DNA of 64,000 bases from Desulfobacteraceae bacterium (GTDB lineage Bacteria > Desulfobacterota > Desulfobacteria > Desulfobacterales > Desulfobacteraceae), in the NCBI GenBank assembly GCA_016744295.1, contig JADGEQ010000007.1:1-64000 (forward strand), given 5' to 3'. Position numbers and translations under genes: made by a program. Below, one piece after another: positions 47,442 through 55,525 of this stretch; position 1 is the first letter of the stretch; every line of letters starts with the position of its first letter. The notes below the pieces were generated by a model. The model did not search any database. It saw only the letters and a program-made list of their open reading frames with translations, and was not told the origin of the DNA.

Positions 47442-47525
47442 AGATATCTGCCTTTCTGGTTGCACAACCAAGCGGGATAGGAAATAAAGCGGCTTGGACA
47501 GCGAACCAGCTTGAAAAATCAAGGG

Positions 47526-48698
47526 TTAGGAAATAAGTCGTTTTATACCCTGGATAATTCTTGAATCATCCACATTTTCACCCATCACATCTAGTTTGAT
47601 CAACTCTTTGTGCTCGTTTAATATTCCCGAGGAGCTTAAATATTTTTCAACTTCTGTCTGCTTACCTCCCACATAGGAGTGCTCCACAATGGTAATACCG
47701 ATCCTGGCCACATATGACATCATCCGCTTGATTTCGGTCAGGGTCTGTGTGCCCTCTTTATCCCAATCATCACCATCTGTGCCGTGAAATACATAAATAT
47801 TATAGTCCCGGTCCAGATTCTCTCTTTCAACAATATCATTGACCAGCTTAAATGCGGTAAAAACCTTGGTGCCGCCTGCCACTTTATAGGAATAATATTT
47901 GTAAAAATCAGAAACTTCTTTGGCATCTGTATCGTGGAGGACAAATCGTGTCTCCACCTGTTTCTCGTATTGATACATGAGCCAGGAGTAGAGCATCACA
48001 TGTTGGGAAACCACGGTTTGAGTGACCTTTCCCCCCATGGATCCCGAGTAATCTCTTAGAAAAAAGACCAATGCCTGGGATTCAAAATCTTTTTCCCGGG
48101 AAAGAATCCTGTATATCAAGTCCTGGGGGGATATGAGAAACTGGGTGGTGTCAATGTTGGAAACATCTGGGATCCTGCCCAGCATGATATTGGTTTGAAC
48201 GATTTTCTTCAAGGTGGCCTTTTTATCCAAAAACTGCCCCATCCCTTTATTTCTATCCGTAAGATCATAAACATATTTTGCCAGGGATCTTTTTTTTCCT
48301 TTGTCCTTTAAATTGGGCAGCTTAAAATCCTGGGACAGCACCTTTCCAAGTTCATAGGCATTGGCCTCAAATTCATGTTCCCCGCCCTCTCCTTCCCCCG
48401 GCCCTTCTCCGGATCCTTCTCCCTCGCCCTCTCCTTCTTCGGGGCGGACAGGTTGTTCACCAATGATATCGCCTTCCTCTCCCTCTCCTGTTCCCCCGGT
48501 TGGCTCCCCTTCCCCCGGTTCTTGCTCCAAATTAATCTCGTCATGGAAAAATTTTTCCTCCACAGTTGTCGGCACTACAATAATTTTCTCCTTGCCGCCG
48601 GAACCGGGTTTTACAATTTGTCCAATACGGATCTTTCTTTTAAATCCGTCTTCCTCTCTTTGTCTGTCTCTTTCAAGGAGTTCATCAAGGGTTATCAT
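47526..48698 (-). CDS. yeaH: DUF444 (YeaH/YhbH) von Willebrand A-like protein
   Basis: It is the partner of PrkA and SpoVR. The vWA-like domain has a MIDAS-type DYSGSMGG at 216-223 and LVFFLRDY before it. Residues 59-106 are almost only Gly, Glu, Pro and Ser, an acidic linker encoded by CTCCTTC-like repeats. Its N-terminus (ITLDELLERDRQREEDGFKR) is the family's conserved start. The late YKVAGGTKVFTAFKLV fits. 390 residues is normal. It begins 91 bp after prkA. In E. coli yeaG-yeaH form an operon induced by nitrogen starvation and sigma-S. Regulation here is unknown. Confidence 0.92.
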   Translation of the reverse strand: MITLDELLERDRQREEDGFKRKIRIGQIVKPGSGGKEKIIVVPTTVEEKFFHDEINLEQEPGEGEPTGGTGEGEEGDIIGEQPVRPEEGEGEGEGSGEGPGEGEGGEHEFEANAYELGKVLSQDFKLPNLKDKGKKRSLAKYVYDLTDRNKGMGQFLDKKATLKKIVQTNIMLGRIPDVSNIDTTQFLISPQDLIYRILSREKDFESQALVFFLRDYSGSMGGKVTQTVVSQHVMLYSWLMYQYEKQVETRFVLHDTDAKEVSDFYKYYSYKVAGGTKVFTAFKLVNDIVERENLDRDYNIYVFHGTDGDDWDKEGTQTLTEIKRMMSYVARIGITIVEHSYVGGKQTEVEKYLSSSGILNEHKELIKLDVMGENVDDSRIIQGIKRLIS

Positions 48699-48789
48699 GA
48701 TAGCCTCTCCCCAGTTATTATATCTGTATATGACTATTTGCCTGATTATTTCTTTGACTGTTTGCTCAACTGCTTAATTGTCGGGCAAA

Positions 48790-50853
48790 CTATTTATCGT
48801 CCTCCTGGCTGCAAAAATACTCAATGGTTTTCTGGGCACAGGTTTGACAATAACCAAGTTTTTCATTCATGGTATAAATCATTCGATCATAGAGCTTCTG
48901 ATTTTCTTCATTTGTCCTGTTTGCAAGGGCCCCAATCAGGGAACCTGCTCCTGCTATATCGGATTTTAACCGAACATCGGTAATGGCTTTGACCAAATCC
49001 AGGTTATCCATAAAATCGTAATTGGCATCCACGGACAATTTTTGTCCGTAAATCTTTCGGATGGAATTTCTAAAAGAAGCCCGCTGCTCTTCCGTTTTCA
49101 GCCCCAGTCGTTCTTCAACATTCTTGATGTAACGCTCGTCGATTTTAAGGGCCCTTAATTCTCCTGTCTGGGGATCTTTGTATTTCCACATCATATCAGG
49201 CCCCAGGTGCTCTGCATCCACCCCGATAATCATGTTCACATAATTTAAAACATCTTTTTTAATGGCCAGAGGTTCATCCATATAGGCATTAAACATCTCC
49301 GTCATAATCCGCTCGCGGTAAAGCCCCCGGGCAATTTTTAAGTCTTCCTTGAATTTTGCCCGGTCAGACGGTTCCTGTACATAATCCAGCACAGTTCTTT
49401 CAAGGGCATTAAAAATATCCAGGGCAAACATACACCTGCCTTCATTGGTTTCCGAACTTTCCAGCAGCAGTTGAACCGCCCGCCCAAGATTTCTCTGGCC
49501 CATTCCCTTTTGCCCGAACCGTTTGGTTATCTCAGTATCCTGGTTCAAAGAATCAATGAGCTCTGCCAGGGTTTTCAAACTTTTTTCACCGGCTACCTCT
49601 CCGGCGGCAAGCTTCATGATTTCAATGGGGGTTAATTTGTCCGAACGGGGCAGACGTGTCAGCACTACCCCTACCGAAGCAGCATAATTAAGGTTGGGAT
49701 CCTGGTGGAGCACCTCGTGGGCAAGGGAACGCTTGGTATCGGTGCCAATGGCATAATCTGTCAAATATTTCTGAATTTTATAATCTGTGTTATGCGCCAC
49801 ATAACAGATCCGACACCTGTCAATGATCGGGGCTTCTTCCCGTTCTGACAAAAAGGTGTCAAACTCAGAATTATTGCTGGTGGCAATAATCAAGGTGTCA
49901 ATGGGCCATCTGAATCCGTCAAGTTCAATGGTCCGGTTCTGAATAACCCCGAGATAAACCTGGACCAGATCTTTTTTATTTTTATAAATCTCATCACTGA
50001 AATGAATCCCGCCGCCGGCAACCCGGGCAAGAGCCCCCCGCCTTAAATCAAACCGATATGGGTTGTTCGAATCAGAGATATGAAGCAGCCTCTGGATCGA
50101 CTCTTCCCCCATAAGATCCACCGCAGATGAAGTGATTTTGTCCTTGGCCGGGTATTTGCCAGTGATAGTGCCAAGACTTTCAATCAGGGGCACCTGGGTG
50201 ATTTCTATGAAAGAGAGCATCTTGGTAAGATCATTGTCACAATATTCCCTGATCTGATTCCAGATATAAGCGGAACAGGCCCCCAGGGGACGATATTTAT
50301 CATAAAGATGTTCTGTTTGCTTGGCTGTGAACTTAAACTGTTTGGAGAAATATTCCATGGATTTCTCTTTTGTTTCATGGAGACTCATGGCCAGAATCAT
50401 GGGATCTTCATATGTCTGGGATTCGATGAACTGGATTTTGCCATATCCCCCCAGTTTATCTAAATTGATATACCGAAAGGTGTGTTTTCTGTTTTCCGGA
50501 ATGGTTAAAAATTCTCGATATCGCGCGCACAGATATTCCACAAGAAAGGTCTTTCCATTACCGGGTTCTCCCACAAGGACAAAGGCCATCTCCCTGGACG
50601 ACCCCCCCTCGGAGGCATCCTTTACAAAGGAAACAAGACTGTTGATCTCATCATACATACCAATCAGATGTTTTTTCCCCTGACTGAACAAATCAAATTG
50701 ATAGGTGGTTTTCCCTTTGACGGTAATTTTTTGAATACCCGCATCCAGAATCATCCGGGAAACACCTTGAAAGGCATCTTCAAAAACCTTTTTCCCTTTT
50801 TTTACTGCTTCAACGTGGTGGACTAAAGATTTTGGATTTACTTTGTTGGCCAT
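48790..50853 (-). CDS. prkA: PrkA serine protein kinase / AAA family protein
   Basis: The 687-residue protein is a clear PrkA (YeaG). An AAA domain with Walker A GEPGNGKT (95-102) follows a short helical N-terminus. AGGGIHFSDEIYKNKKDLVQ and DTLIIATSNNSEFDTFL, with DRCRICYVAHNTDYKIQ, are characteristic. The C-terminal PrkA domain runs from about 430, with RGLYRERIMTEMFNAYMDEP. Two Cys-rich ends occur, the last as GYCQTCAQK. It heads the module prkA-DUF444-SpoVR-PrkA2, all on one strand, behind a strong promoter at 51018-51046. Known PrkA proteins govern stationary-phase and stress survival. Confidence 0.93.
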   Translation of the reverse strand: MANKVNPKSLVHHVEAVKKGKKVFEDAFQGVSRMILDAGIQKITVKGKTTYQFDLFSQGKKHLIGMYDEINSLVSFVKDASEGGSSREMAFVLVGEPGNGKTFLVEYLCARYREFLTIPENRKHTFRYINLDKLGGYGKIQFIESQTYEDPMILAMSLHETKEKSMEYFSKQFKFTAKQTEHLYDKYRPLGACSAYIWNQIREYCDNDLTKMLSFIEITQVPLIESLGTITGKYPAKDKITSSAVDLMGEESIQRLLHISDSNNPYRFDLRRGALARVAGGGIHFSDEIYKNKKDLVQVYLGVIQNRTIELDGFRWPIDTLIIATSNNSEFDTFLSEREEAPIIDRCRICYVAHNTDYKIQKYLTDYAIGTDTKRSLAHEVLHQDPNLNYAASVGVVLTRLPRSDKLTPIEIMKLAAGEVAGEKSLKTLAELIDSLNQDTEITKRFGQKGMGQRNLGRAVQLLLESSETNEGRCMFALDIFNALERTVLDYVQEPSDRAKFKEDLKIARGLYRERIMTEMFNAYMDEPLAIKKDVLNYVNMIIGVDAEHLGPDMMWKYKDPQTGELRALKIDERYIKNVEERLGLKTEEQRASFRNSIRKIYGQKLSVDANYDFMDNLDLVKAITDVRLKSDIAGAGSLIGALANRTNEENQKLYDRMIYTMNEKLGYCQTCAQKTIEYFCSQEDDK

Positions 50854-51017
50854 TTTACCCTCCCATGGGCAGCAAGGAGGCTGATGCTGCCGGTCAATAT
50901 TGGTTGGAATTCGTCAATTTTCGTCCCAGAACAAATTTGTATTCTGCTTTGTCAGTTGAAAATTCTGGCGTAACATTTTTTCGGAACTGAAGTGTGGTCG
51001 GATTTCTACTTACCATC

Positions 51018-51046
51018 AATATAACAAGTAAAAAAAAGAGTGTCAA
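51018..51046 (-). promoter_or_regulatory. strong sigma-70 promoter of the PrkA-SpoVR module
   Basis: Reading the minus strand, TTGACA (51046-51041) and TATATT (51023-51018) are separated by exactly 17 bases. Transcription would begin near 51011, giving a leader of about 160 bases before prkA. A 61-codon frame overlapping the site is therefore not a gene. The rest of the 369-bp gap to the plus-strand gene at 51223 holds no other feature I can support. Confidence 0.7.
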
Positions 51047-51222
51047 ACGATTTACTTTTCTATTTTCCACCCCCGCCATGGCTTTAATTTAAACTATTAT
51101 AATATCTGATGATTCCGATGGGATAGCTTTATTGTTTTTCTTGAAGTATCCCTTAGATATCGCTTTCTGTGTTCAGAAAATTATGATATTAATATGATAT
51201 TTAATAATTTAGCGGAACCTAA

Positions 51223-52128
51223 ATGAATCCGAAAGAAGTAACCATTGTCCTAGACCCTGTTAAATGTACCGGATGCGGGCTTTGCCTTGCGGTATGCCCT
51301 TCTGACACCCTATCCATTATCAATGGGATTGCTGTTATTACCGGTGAAAATTCCCTTTCCTGCGGTCATTGCATGGGGGTTTGTCCTAGTGCTGCAATCG
51401 AAGTGGAAGCTATTGATAATGAGATGACCTCCTTTGAAACCTTTTCCCTGGACAAAAAATGGTTGAAATATGGTGGGTTCCCAACTACTGATCTGGCCAG
51501 AATAATTGCCTCCAGAAGATCCTGCAGAAATTTTAAAAACAATCCTGTGGAACCTGAACATCTGCGGGATCTGATTAAACTTGCTGTTTTTGCACCTTCG
51601 GGCACCAATAGCCAGGCATGGACATTTACCTGCCTCTCCTCCAGAAAGCAAGTCTTGGATTTTGGAATTACGATTAAAAATTTTTTTCAAAATCTGAACA
51701 AAAAAGCTGAAAATTACTACTTTCGAAAAGGGTTGAAACTGGTAGGTATCAAAGCCCTTGATACCTACTACAATGAATACTATTCCTCTGTGAAAGAGGC
51801 CATGGATAAAATGGAAAACCAGGGCATAGACAGGCTATTCCATGGTGCAACCGCCTGCATTATGATCGGTTCCGGTCCCCAGGCAAGCTGCCCCAAAGAA
51901 GATGCCATGCTGGCTGCGGGCAATATCCTGCTGGCATCCCACACAATGGGGCTTGGTTCCTGCCTTATCGGGTTTGCCGTTGAAGCCATGAAGGCGGATC
52001 GTTCTATTCAGGAAAAAATTGATATTCCAAAGGCTGAGAAGATACATGCAGTAATTGCTCTGGGGTATCCCGATGAAACATACAAACGCATTACAGGAAG
52101 AAAAAAACCTATAATTCGGTTTAAATGA
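51223..52128 (+). CDS. ferredoxin-fused nitroreductase family protein
   Basis: The N-terminal 60 residues are a 2x[4Fe-4S]-type ferredoxin and residues 80-301 a nitroreductase (FMN) domain. The first cluster has Cys15-18-21-25. The second has Cys47, Cys50 and Cys54, but the first position is Ser44 (ENSLSCGHCMGVCP), so this cluster may be incomplete. The FMN domain shows RIIASRRSCRNFKNNPVEPE, APSGTNSQAWTF and MGLGSCLIGFAVEA. It should accept ferredoxin-like electrons to reduce an unknown substrate. It overlaps nothing and is followed after 7 bp by the DDLS-repeat protein gene, so the two are likely one transcript. Confidence 0.88.
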   Translation: MNPKEVTIVLDPVKCTGCGLCLAVCPSDTLSIINGIAVITGENSLSCGHCMGVCPSAAIEVEAIDNEMTSFETFSLDKKWLKYGGFPTTDLARIIASRRSCRNFKNNPVEPEHLRDLIKLAVFAPSGTNSQAWTFTCLSSRKQVLDFGITIKNFFQNLNKKAENYYFRKGLKLVGIKALDTYYNEYYSSVKEAMDKMENQGIDRLFHGATACIMIGSGPQASCPKEDAMLAAGNILLASHTMGLGSCLIGFAVEAMKADRSIQEKIDIPKAEKIHAVIALGYPDETYKRITGRKKPIIRFK

Positions 52129-52135
52129 GGTAAAA

Positions 52136-53611
52136 ATGACCCGGGAAAAACCATTGTCAATTGCTGATATCACTCAAGAATTGAATTCTGGAACAGCTAC
52201 CATAAAATTTATATTAAATCGGTTCAATACATGGTTTCCCTTTAACCGTACTGAGGGTCATCATTATTATTCCCGAAATGCAATCCCAATTTTAATCAAA
52301 ATACAAGGATATCTGGATGCCGGGATGTTGCCTTCCCAAATAGATCAAGCCCTTAAAACCGATGAACAGGCAATTTCTGATTTTCCAATTAACACGGCAA
52401 CAGAGAAAAATATCAGCAAACTACCCAGTGAAGAGATTCGGGTAGGCAAGGATGGATTAAACCTCATCAAATCACTGTTTGACGATATCGCTTTGCAACA
52501 GAACAGGGTTGCCGCTGCCCATGAAAAAAGGGCGGAAGCTGAAGAAAGAAAAGCCACAGCCATTGAAAAAAGGGCTGAGGCTGAAGAGAAAAAAGCCATT
52601 GCCATGAATAAGATTGCCATGGCTCTCCAGGAAATGAATCAACATAAAATCCATGATCCCCAATCAAGGGAAATGGCATTCCAGACAGCACAAGGATTGG
52701 CAATGGATGAAACAAACCCGGAGGTTGCCCTCCCAGATACAGGACAACAAGATTTCCCGGCTATCTTTGATTCCCCCGACCCGCCCTTTGATCTATTAGA
52801 ATCCAGCGAAATAGATATGGATGATCTGTCCAATTTGATCGAAGGCGACCTACTCCAGGATGACCCTCTCGTGGATGTACAAAATATTCCAAACACAGCG
52901 CAGGGTGTAGCTTCTGAAAATAAAACCGAACTCGATGATTTATCCGCCCTCCTTGACCAGAATCCGACCAACCCAGGCCCGATCGGTCAAAGAAAGACCG
53001 AAGAAATGCATGGGATGGACAATCTGTCCCAACTTATCGATGAACCTTCACCATCCACCAATGGTATATCCGATTCTGATATGTCTGATATGGATGATTT
53101 ATCTAATTTGATAGATACGGTTTCAAACCCGACATTATTGGAAACATCTCCTCTGATAGACGACCTTTCGTTATTAATTGATGACCTCTCTTCCCTTGAT
53201 ACACAGGTGGACAATCTGTCTTTACTGATTGAACCTCAATTTGACCAAGCGAATGAACCGCCAATGACCCCATCACAAATTCCCGTGGCAATAGACGATC
53301 TGTCTTTATTGATTGAACCCGATAGCCTAACTTCTGATCCCTTGACTTCTGAAGCGCTAGCCCCCATGGATGATCTAAACGAGATCATAAGCACCCCATC
53401 CTTAAAACCTGACATTACCCCCCAGGAGGATCTTAAAGCATACAAAGCCGCTGTAATGAAAACGATTTTACACCTCAAAACAAAAGGATTGAATGCAAAA
53501 GAATCCACTAAACGGCTGAACCAGGATGGCGTCCCGACAATTTCGGGAAAATCGGAATGGAGTGAAAAAGCAATTTCACAAATATATAGTTTTATGGATT
53601 CTGCCAGATAA
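52136..53611 (+). CDS. unknown protein: MerR-like N-terminus, coiled coil and nine DDLS-type repeats
   Basis: I do not recognise the 491-residue product as a whole. Residues 5-75 (LSIADITQELNSGTATIKF, HHYYSRNAIPILIKIQGYLD) resemble a MerR-type DNA-binding domain. About 128-170 is a charged coiled coil with KRAEAEE repeats. From about 228 to 420 a short motif, D-[DN]-L-[SN]-x-[LI]-[IL], recurs nine times between disordered Asp/Pro/Ser-rich linkers (IDMDDLSNLIEG, LDDLSALLDQ, MDNLSQLIDE, IDDLSLLIEP and others). The last 60 residues (HLKTKGLNAKESTKRLNQDG, VPTISGKSEWSEKAISQIYS) look like the recombinase/resolvase-type helix-turn-helix tail. The motifs could be docking peptides. Close coupling to the nitroreductase gives no functional clue. 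Confidence 0.6.
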   Translation: MTREKPLSIADITQELNSGTATIKFILNRFNTWFPFNRTEGHHYYSRNAIPILIKIQGYLDAGMLPSQIDQALKTDEQAISDFPINTATEKNISKLPSEEIRVGKDGLNLIKSLFDDIALQQNRVAAAHEKRAEAEERKATAIEKRAEAEEKKAIAMNKIAMALQEMNQHKIHDPQSREMAFQTAQGLAMDETNPEVALPDTGQQDFPAIFDSPDPPFDLLESSEIDMDDLSNLIEGDLLQDDPLVDVQNIPNTAQGVASENKTELDDLSALLDQNPTNPGPIGQRKTEEMHGMDNLSQLIDEPSPSTNGISDSDMSDMDDLSNLIDTVSNPTLLETSPLIDDLSLLIDDLSSLDTQVDNLSLLIEPQFDQANEPPMTPSQIPVAIDDLSLLIEPDSLTSDPLTSEALAPMDDLNEIISTPSLKPDITPQEDLKAYKAAVMKTILHLKTKGLNAKESTKRLNQDGVPTISGKSEWSEKAISQIYSFMDSAR

Positions 53612-53686
53612 TTAGTTTTATTCTGATTCGTTTATGCTGGATCATTTATCGTATTCGATTATTTTGGTTCGTTTATTATGGAATCG

Positions 53687-54625
53687 TTATTTTGCCCCTG
53701 CTTTGATTGCAAATTCGTTATTTACAAATTTTTCCAAATCAATAAGACTTGTCATAATCTTCATTTTGTCCATCATATATTTTTGAATCGTATCAAGATC
53801 TTCTATTACAGGAAACAACTCGCCCGTGGTTATACGATCCGGAGGCGTGGTAAGCACCTTTCTGATCACCTCTTTATCCTGGGATAAGAAATCACCGCCA
53901 ATAACAGAGGCCGGTTCGGGTTGAGCGTCAATGGCAACTCCAGATTTTACGAAGCTATCACAAATTTCCTGGATTGCTTCAGGATGTTTTTCGATAATTT
54001 CTGTTCGCATGACAAAAACGCAACAAGGATGCCCAGGCCACAGGTCCTTTGAGAGACAGAATTCTTCGCCATGGCCCTGGGCAATCACCTGGGATCCAAA
54101 GGGTTCTGCTACAATAAACCCGCCGATTTCACCCTCTTCATCATATTCCAGGGCTTCAGGCATCTGGAATGGTGCTACAACTTCCAGGGTCACATCAATT
54201 CCCTTTTCTGTGGATCGCCCGGGTTTTAGACCTTTTTCCGATAAAAGCTTATGAAAAAGCATATTATGGATGGATAATTGATAGGGTATCAAAACGGTTT
54301 TACCGGCAAAATCTTCAATTGTTTGAATATTGGCCTTTTTACTCTTTACGAGAATACTTCCTGATTTATGGGCAAAAAGCAATAATTTCAGATCCACTCC
54401 AGCTTTGAACAAATCCATGGCAGTGGGCGCAAGAATCAGAGCACCATCAAGGGATTTAACCGAAAGCGCATCTGCAACCTCATTCCAACCATTTTTAACC
54501 ACAGGCTCAAGGGTGCAATGCTCAAACGTTTCCATTCCTTTTTTTAATTTAAGAGCACTAACACCCAGGATAAGATGGTCTGTTATTTTCATATAGCCAA
54601 TCTTAATTGCCGGTTTTTCCGCCAT
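53687..54625 (-). CDS. SsuA/NMT1-like substrate-binding protein, orphan
   Basis: It resembles periplasmic-binding proteins of the nitrate/taurine/thiamine-precursor family (IKIGYMKITDHLILGVSAL at the start, DLKLLLFAHKSGSILVKSKK, FVKSGVAIDAQPEPASVIG). The ATG at 54625 follows GGAGGTATCTCG, so I prefer it to the longer open frame to 54709. From that start there is no signal peptide, and no permease or ATPase gene lies nearby. It may thus be a cytoplasmic sensor or a Thi5-like enzyme rather than a transporter part. GEIGGFIVAEPFGSQVIAQG and DLWPGHPCCVFVMRTEII are typical of the family's second lobe. Confidence 0.78.
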   Translation of the reverse strand: MAEKPAIKIGYMKITDHLILGVSALKLKKGMETFEHCTLEPVVKNGWNEVADALSVKSLDGALILAPTAMDLFKAGVDLKLLLFAHKSGSILVKSKKANIQTIEDFAGKTVLIPYQLSIHNMLFHKLLSEKGLKPGRSTEKGIDVTLEVVAPFQMPEALEYDEEGEIGGFIVAEPFGSQVIAQGHGEEFCLSKDLWPGHPCCVFVMRTEIIEKHPEAIQEICDSFVKSGVAIDAQPEPASVIGGDFLSQDKEVIRKVLTTPPDRITTGELFPVIEDLDTIQKYMMDKMKIMTSLIDLEKFVNNEFAIKAGAK

Positions 54626-54818
54626 CGAGATACCTCCGTATAATAAGCGTATAAAAAGATAGTTTGTCTTTATTATGCGCAACTTTATTTCAAAGTTAAT
54701 AACAAACAATTAACAAACCAGGTGCTAATTCTTTAAAGAATATGCTGTAAAATGTTACATACTTTCCTTATAAAGTAAAGCGATAGTTTGTTCAACCGCA
54801 ATGAATCCTGTGACACTT

Positions 54819-55523
54819 TTATAGGGTTTTCAAAAGATAGCGAGCCAGATCAAGATCCTCGGGAGTTGTCAGCTTAATGTTGGCCAAAGACCCCGTGGTA
54901 ACAGAAACAGGGAGACCTGCATGCTCCAGAATGGATGCATCGTCTGTTCCGCAAAAAGAGGTATTCCTGGCATTAATAAATGCGCTAAGGACAAGATCAA
55001 GACGAAACACCTGGGGAGTCTGTGCAGCAAAAAGCAATTCCCGGTCAAGGGTTTTCGCAATACGTTGCCCGATTACTTTTTTTACGGTATCCGTAATTTT
55101 TATGACCGGAATACAGCCGCCGCTTTTAACAGCCTTGGCAATGCAATCATCCATTAGGGATTTATCAACAAAGGGCCGTACCCCATCATGAATCAGCACA
55201 ATGGTCTTGTTAAGTGTTGGGGACAATTGCCCGGCCTTTCTCAAACCGTTAAAGACTGAATCCTGACGGGTTGTTCCGCCATCGACCAAATGAATGGGGG
55301 TATTAAAACCATAGGGGGCCAGGATGGAATCCCTGCAGAAATCTCTATCATCCCCAGGAAGAACCAAAATGATATCATTAATTTTTCCATGGGATTCAAA
55401 GGCCGTAATAGTCCTGGTCAAGACAGGAATCTTGTCCAATTTCAAATATTGCTTTTTTTCCCGGGACTGCATTCGCAACCCTTTGCCTCCGGCAACAATA
55501 ATGGCAAGATATCTGTGATTCAT
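54819..55523 (-). CDS. ispD: 2-C-methyl-D-erythritol 4-phosphate cytidylyltransferase
   Basis: It catalyses step 3 of the MEP isoprenoid pathway. LAIIVAGGKGLRMQSREKKQ is the nucleotidyltransferase signature. VLIHDGVRPFVDKSLMDDCI is the IspD-specific block, followed by TLDRELLFAAQTPQVFRLDL. DDASILEHAGLPV and NIKLTTPEDLDLARYLL complete the CTP/metal site. The ATG at 55523 lies 2 bases beyond the stop of the HPr-tailed gene; a TTG at 55529 is less likely. 234 residues is normal. IspF is not fused or adjacent. Confidence 0.93.
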   Translation of the reverse strand: MNHRYLAIIVAGGKGLRMQSREKKQYLKLDKIPVLTRTITAFESHGKINDIILVLPGDDRDFCRDSILAPYGFNTPIHLVDGGTTRQDSVFNGLRKAGQLSPTLNKTIVLIHDGVRPFVDKSLMDDCIAKAVKSGGCIPVIKITDTVKKVIGQRIAKTLDRELLFAAQTPQVFRLDLVLSAFINARNTSFCGTDDASILEHAGLPVSVTTGSLANIKLTTPEDLDLARYLLKTL

Positions 55524-55525
55524 TA

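Noticed and set aside
48415..48525. CTCCTTC-type repeats as a CRISPR or satellite array
   Set aside because: They are irregular and simply encode the Gly/Glu linker of the DUF444 protein; no CRISPR repeat-spacer structure is present anywhere in the window.
48361..48983. Pro/Ser-rich plus-strand frames opposite the DUF444 gene
   Set aside because: They are mirror translations of the Gly/Glu-rich linker of the DUF444 protein.
50894..51079. 61-codon minus-strand frame upstream of prkA
   Set aside because: A textbook -35/-10 pair with 17-base spacing lies inside it, and no ribosome-binding site or family supports it.
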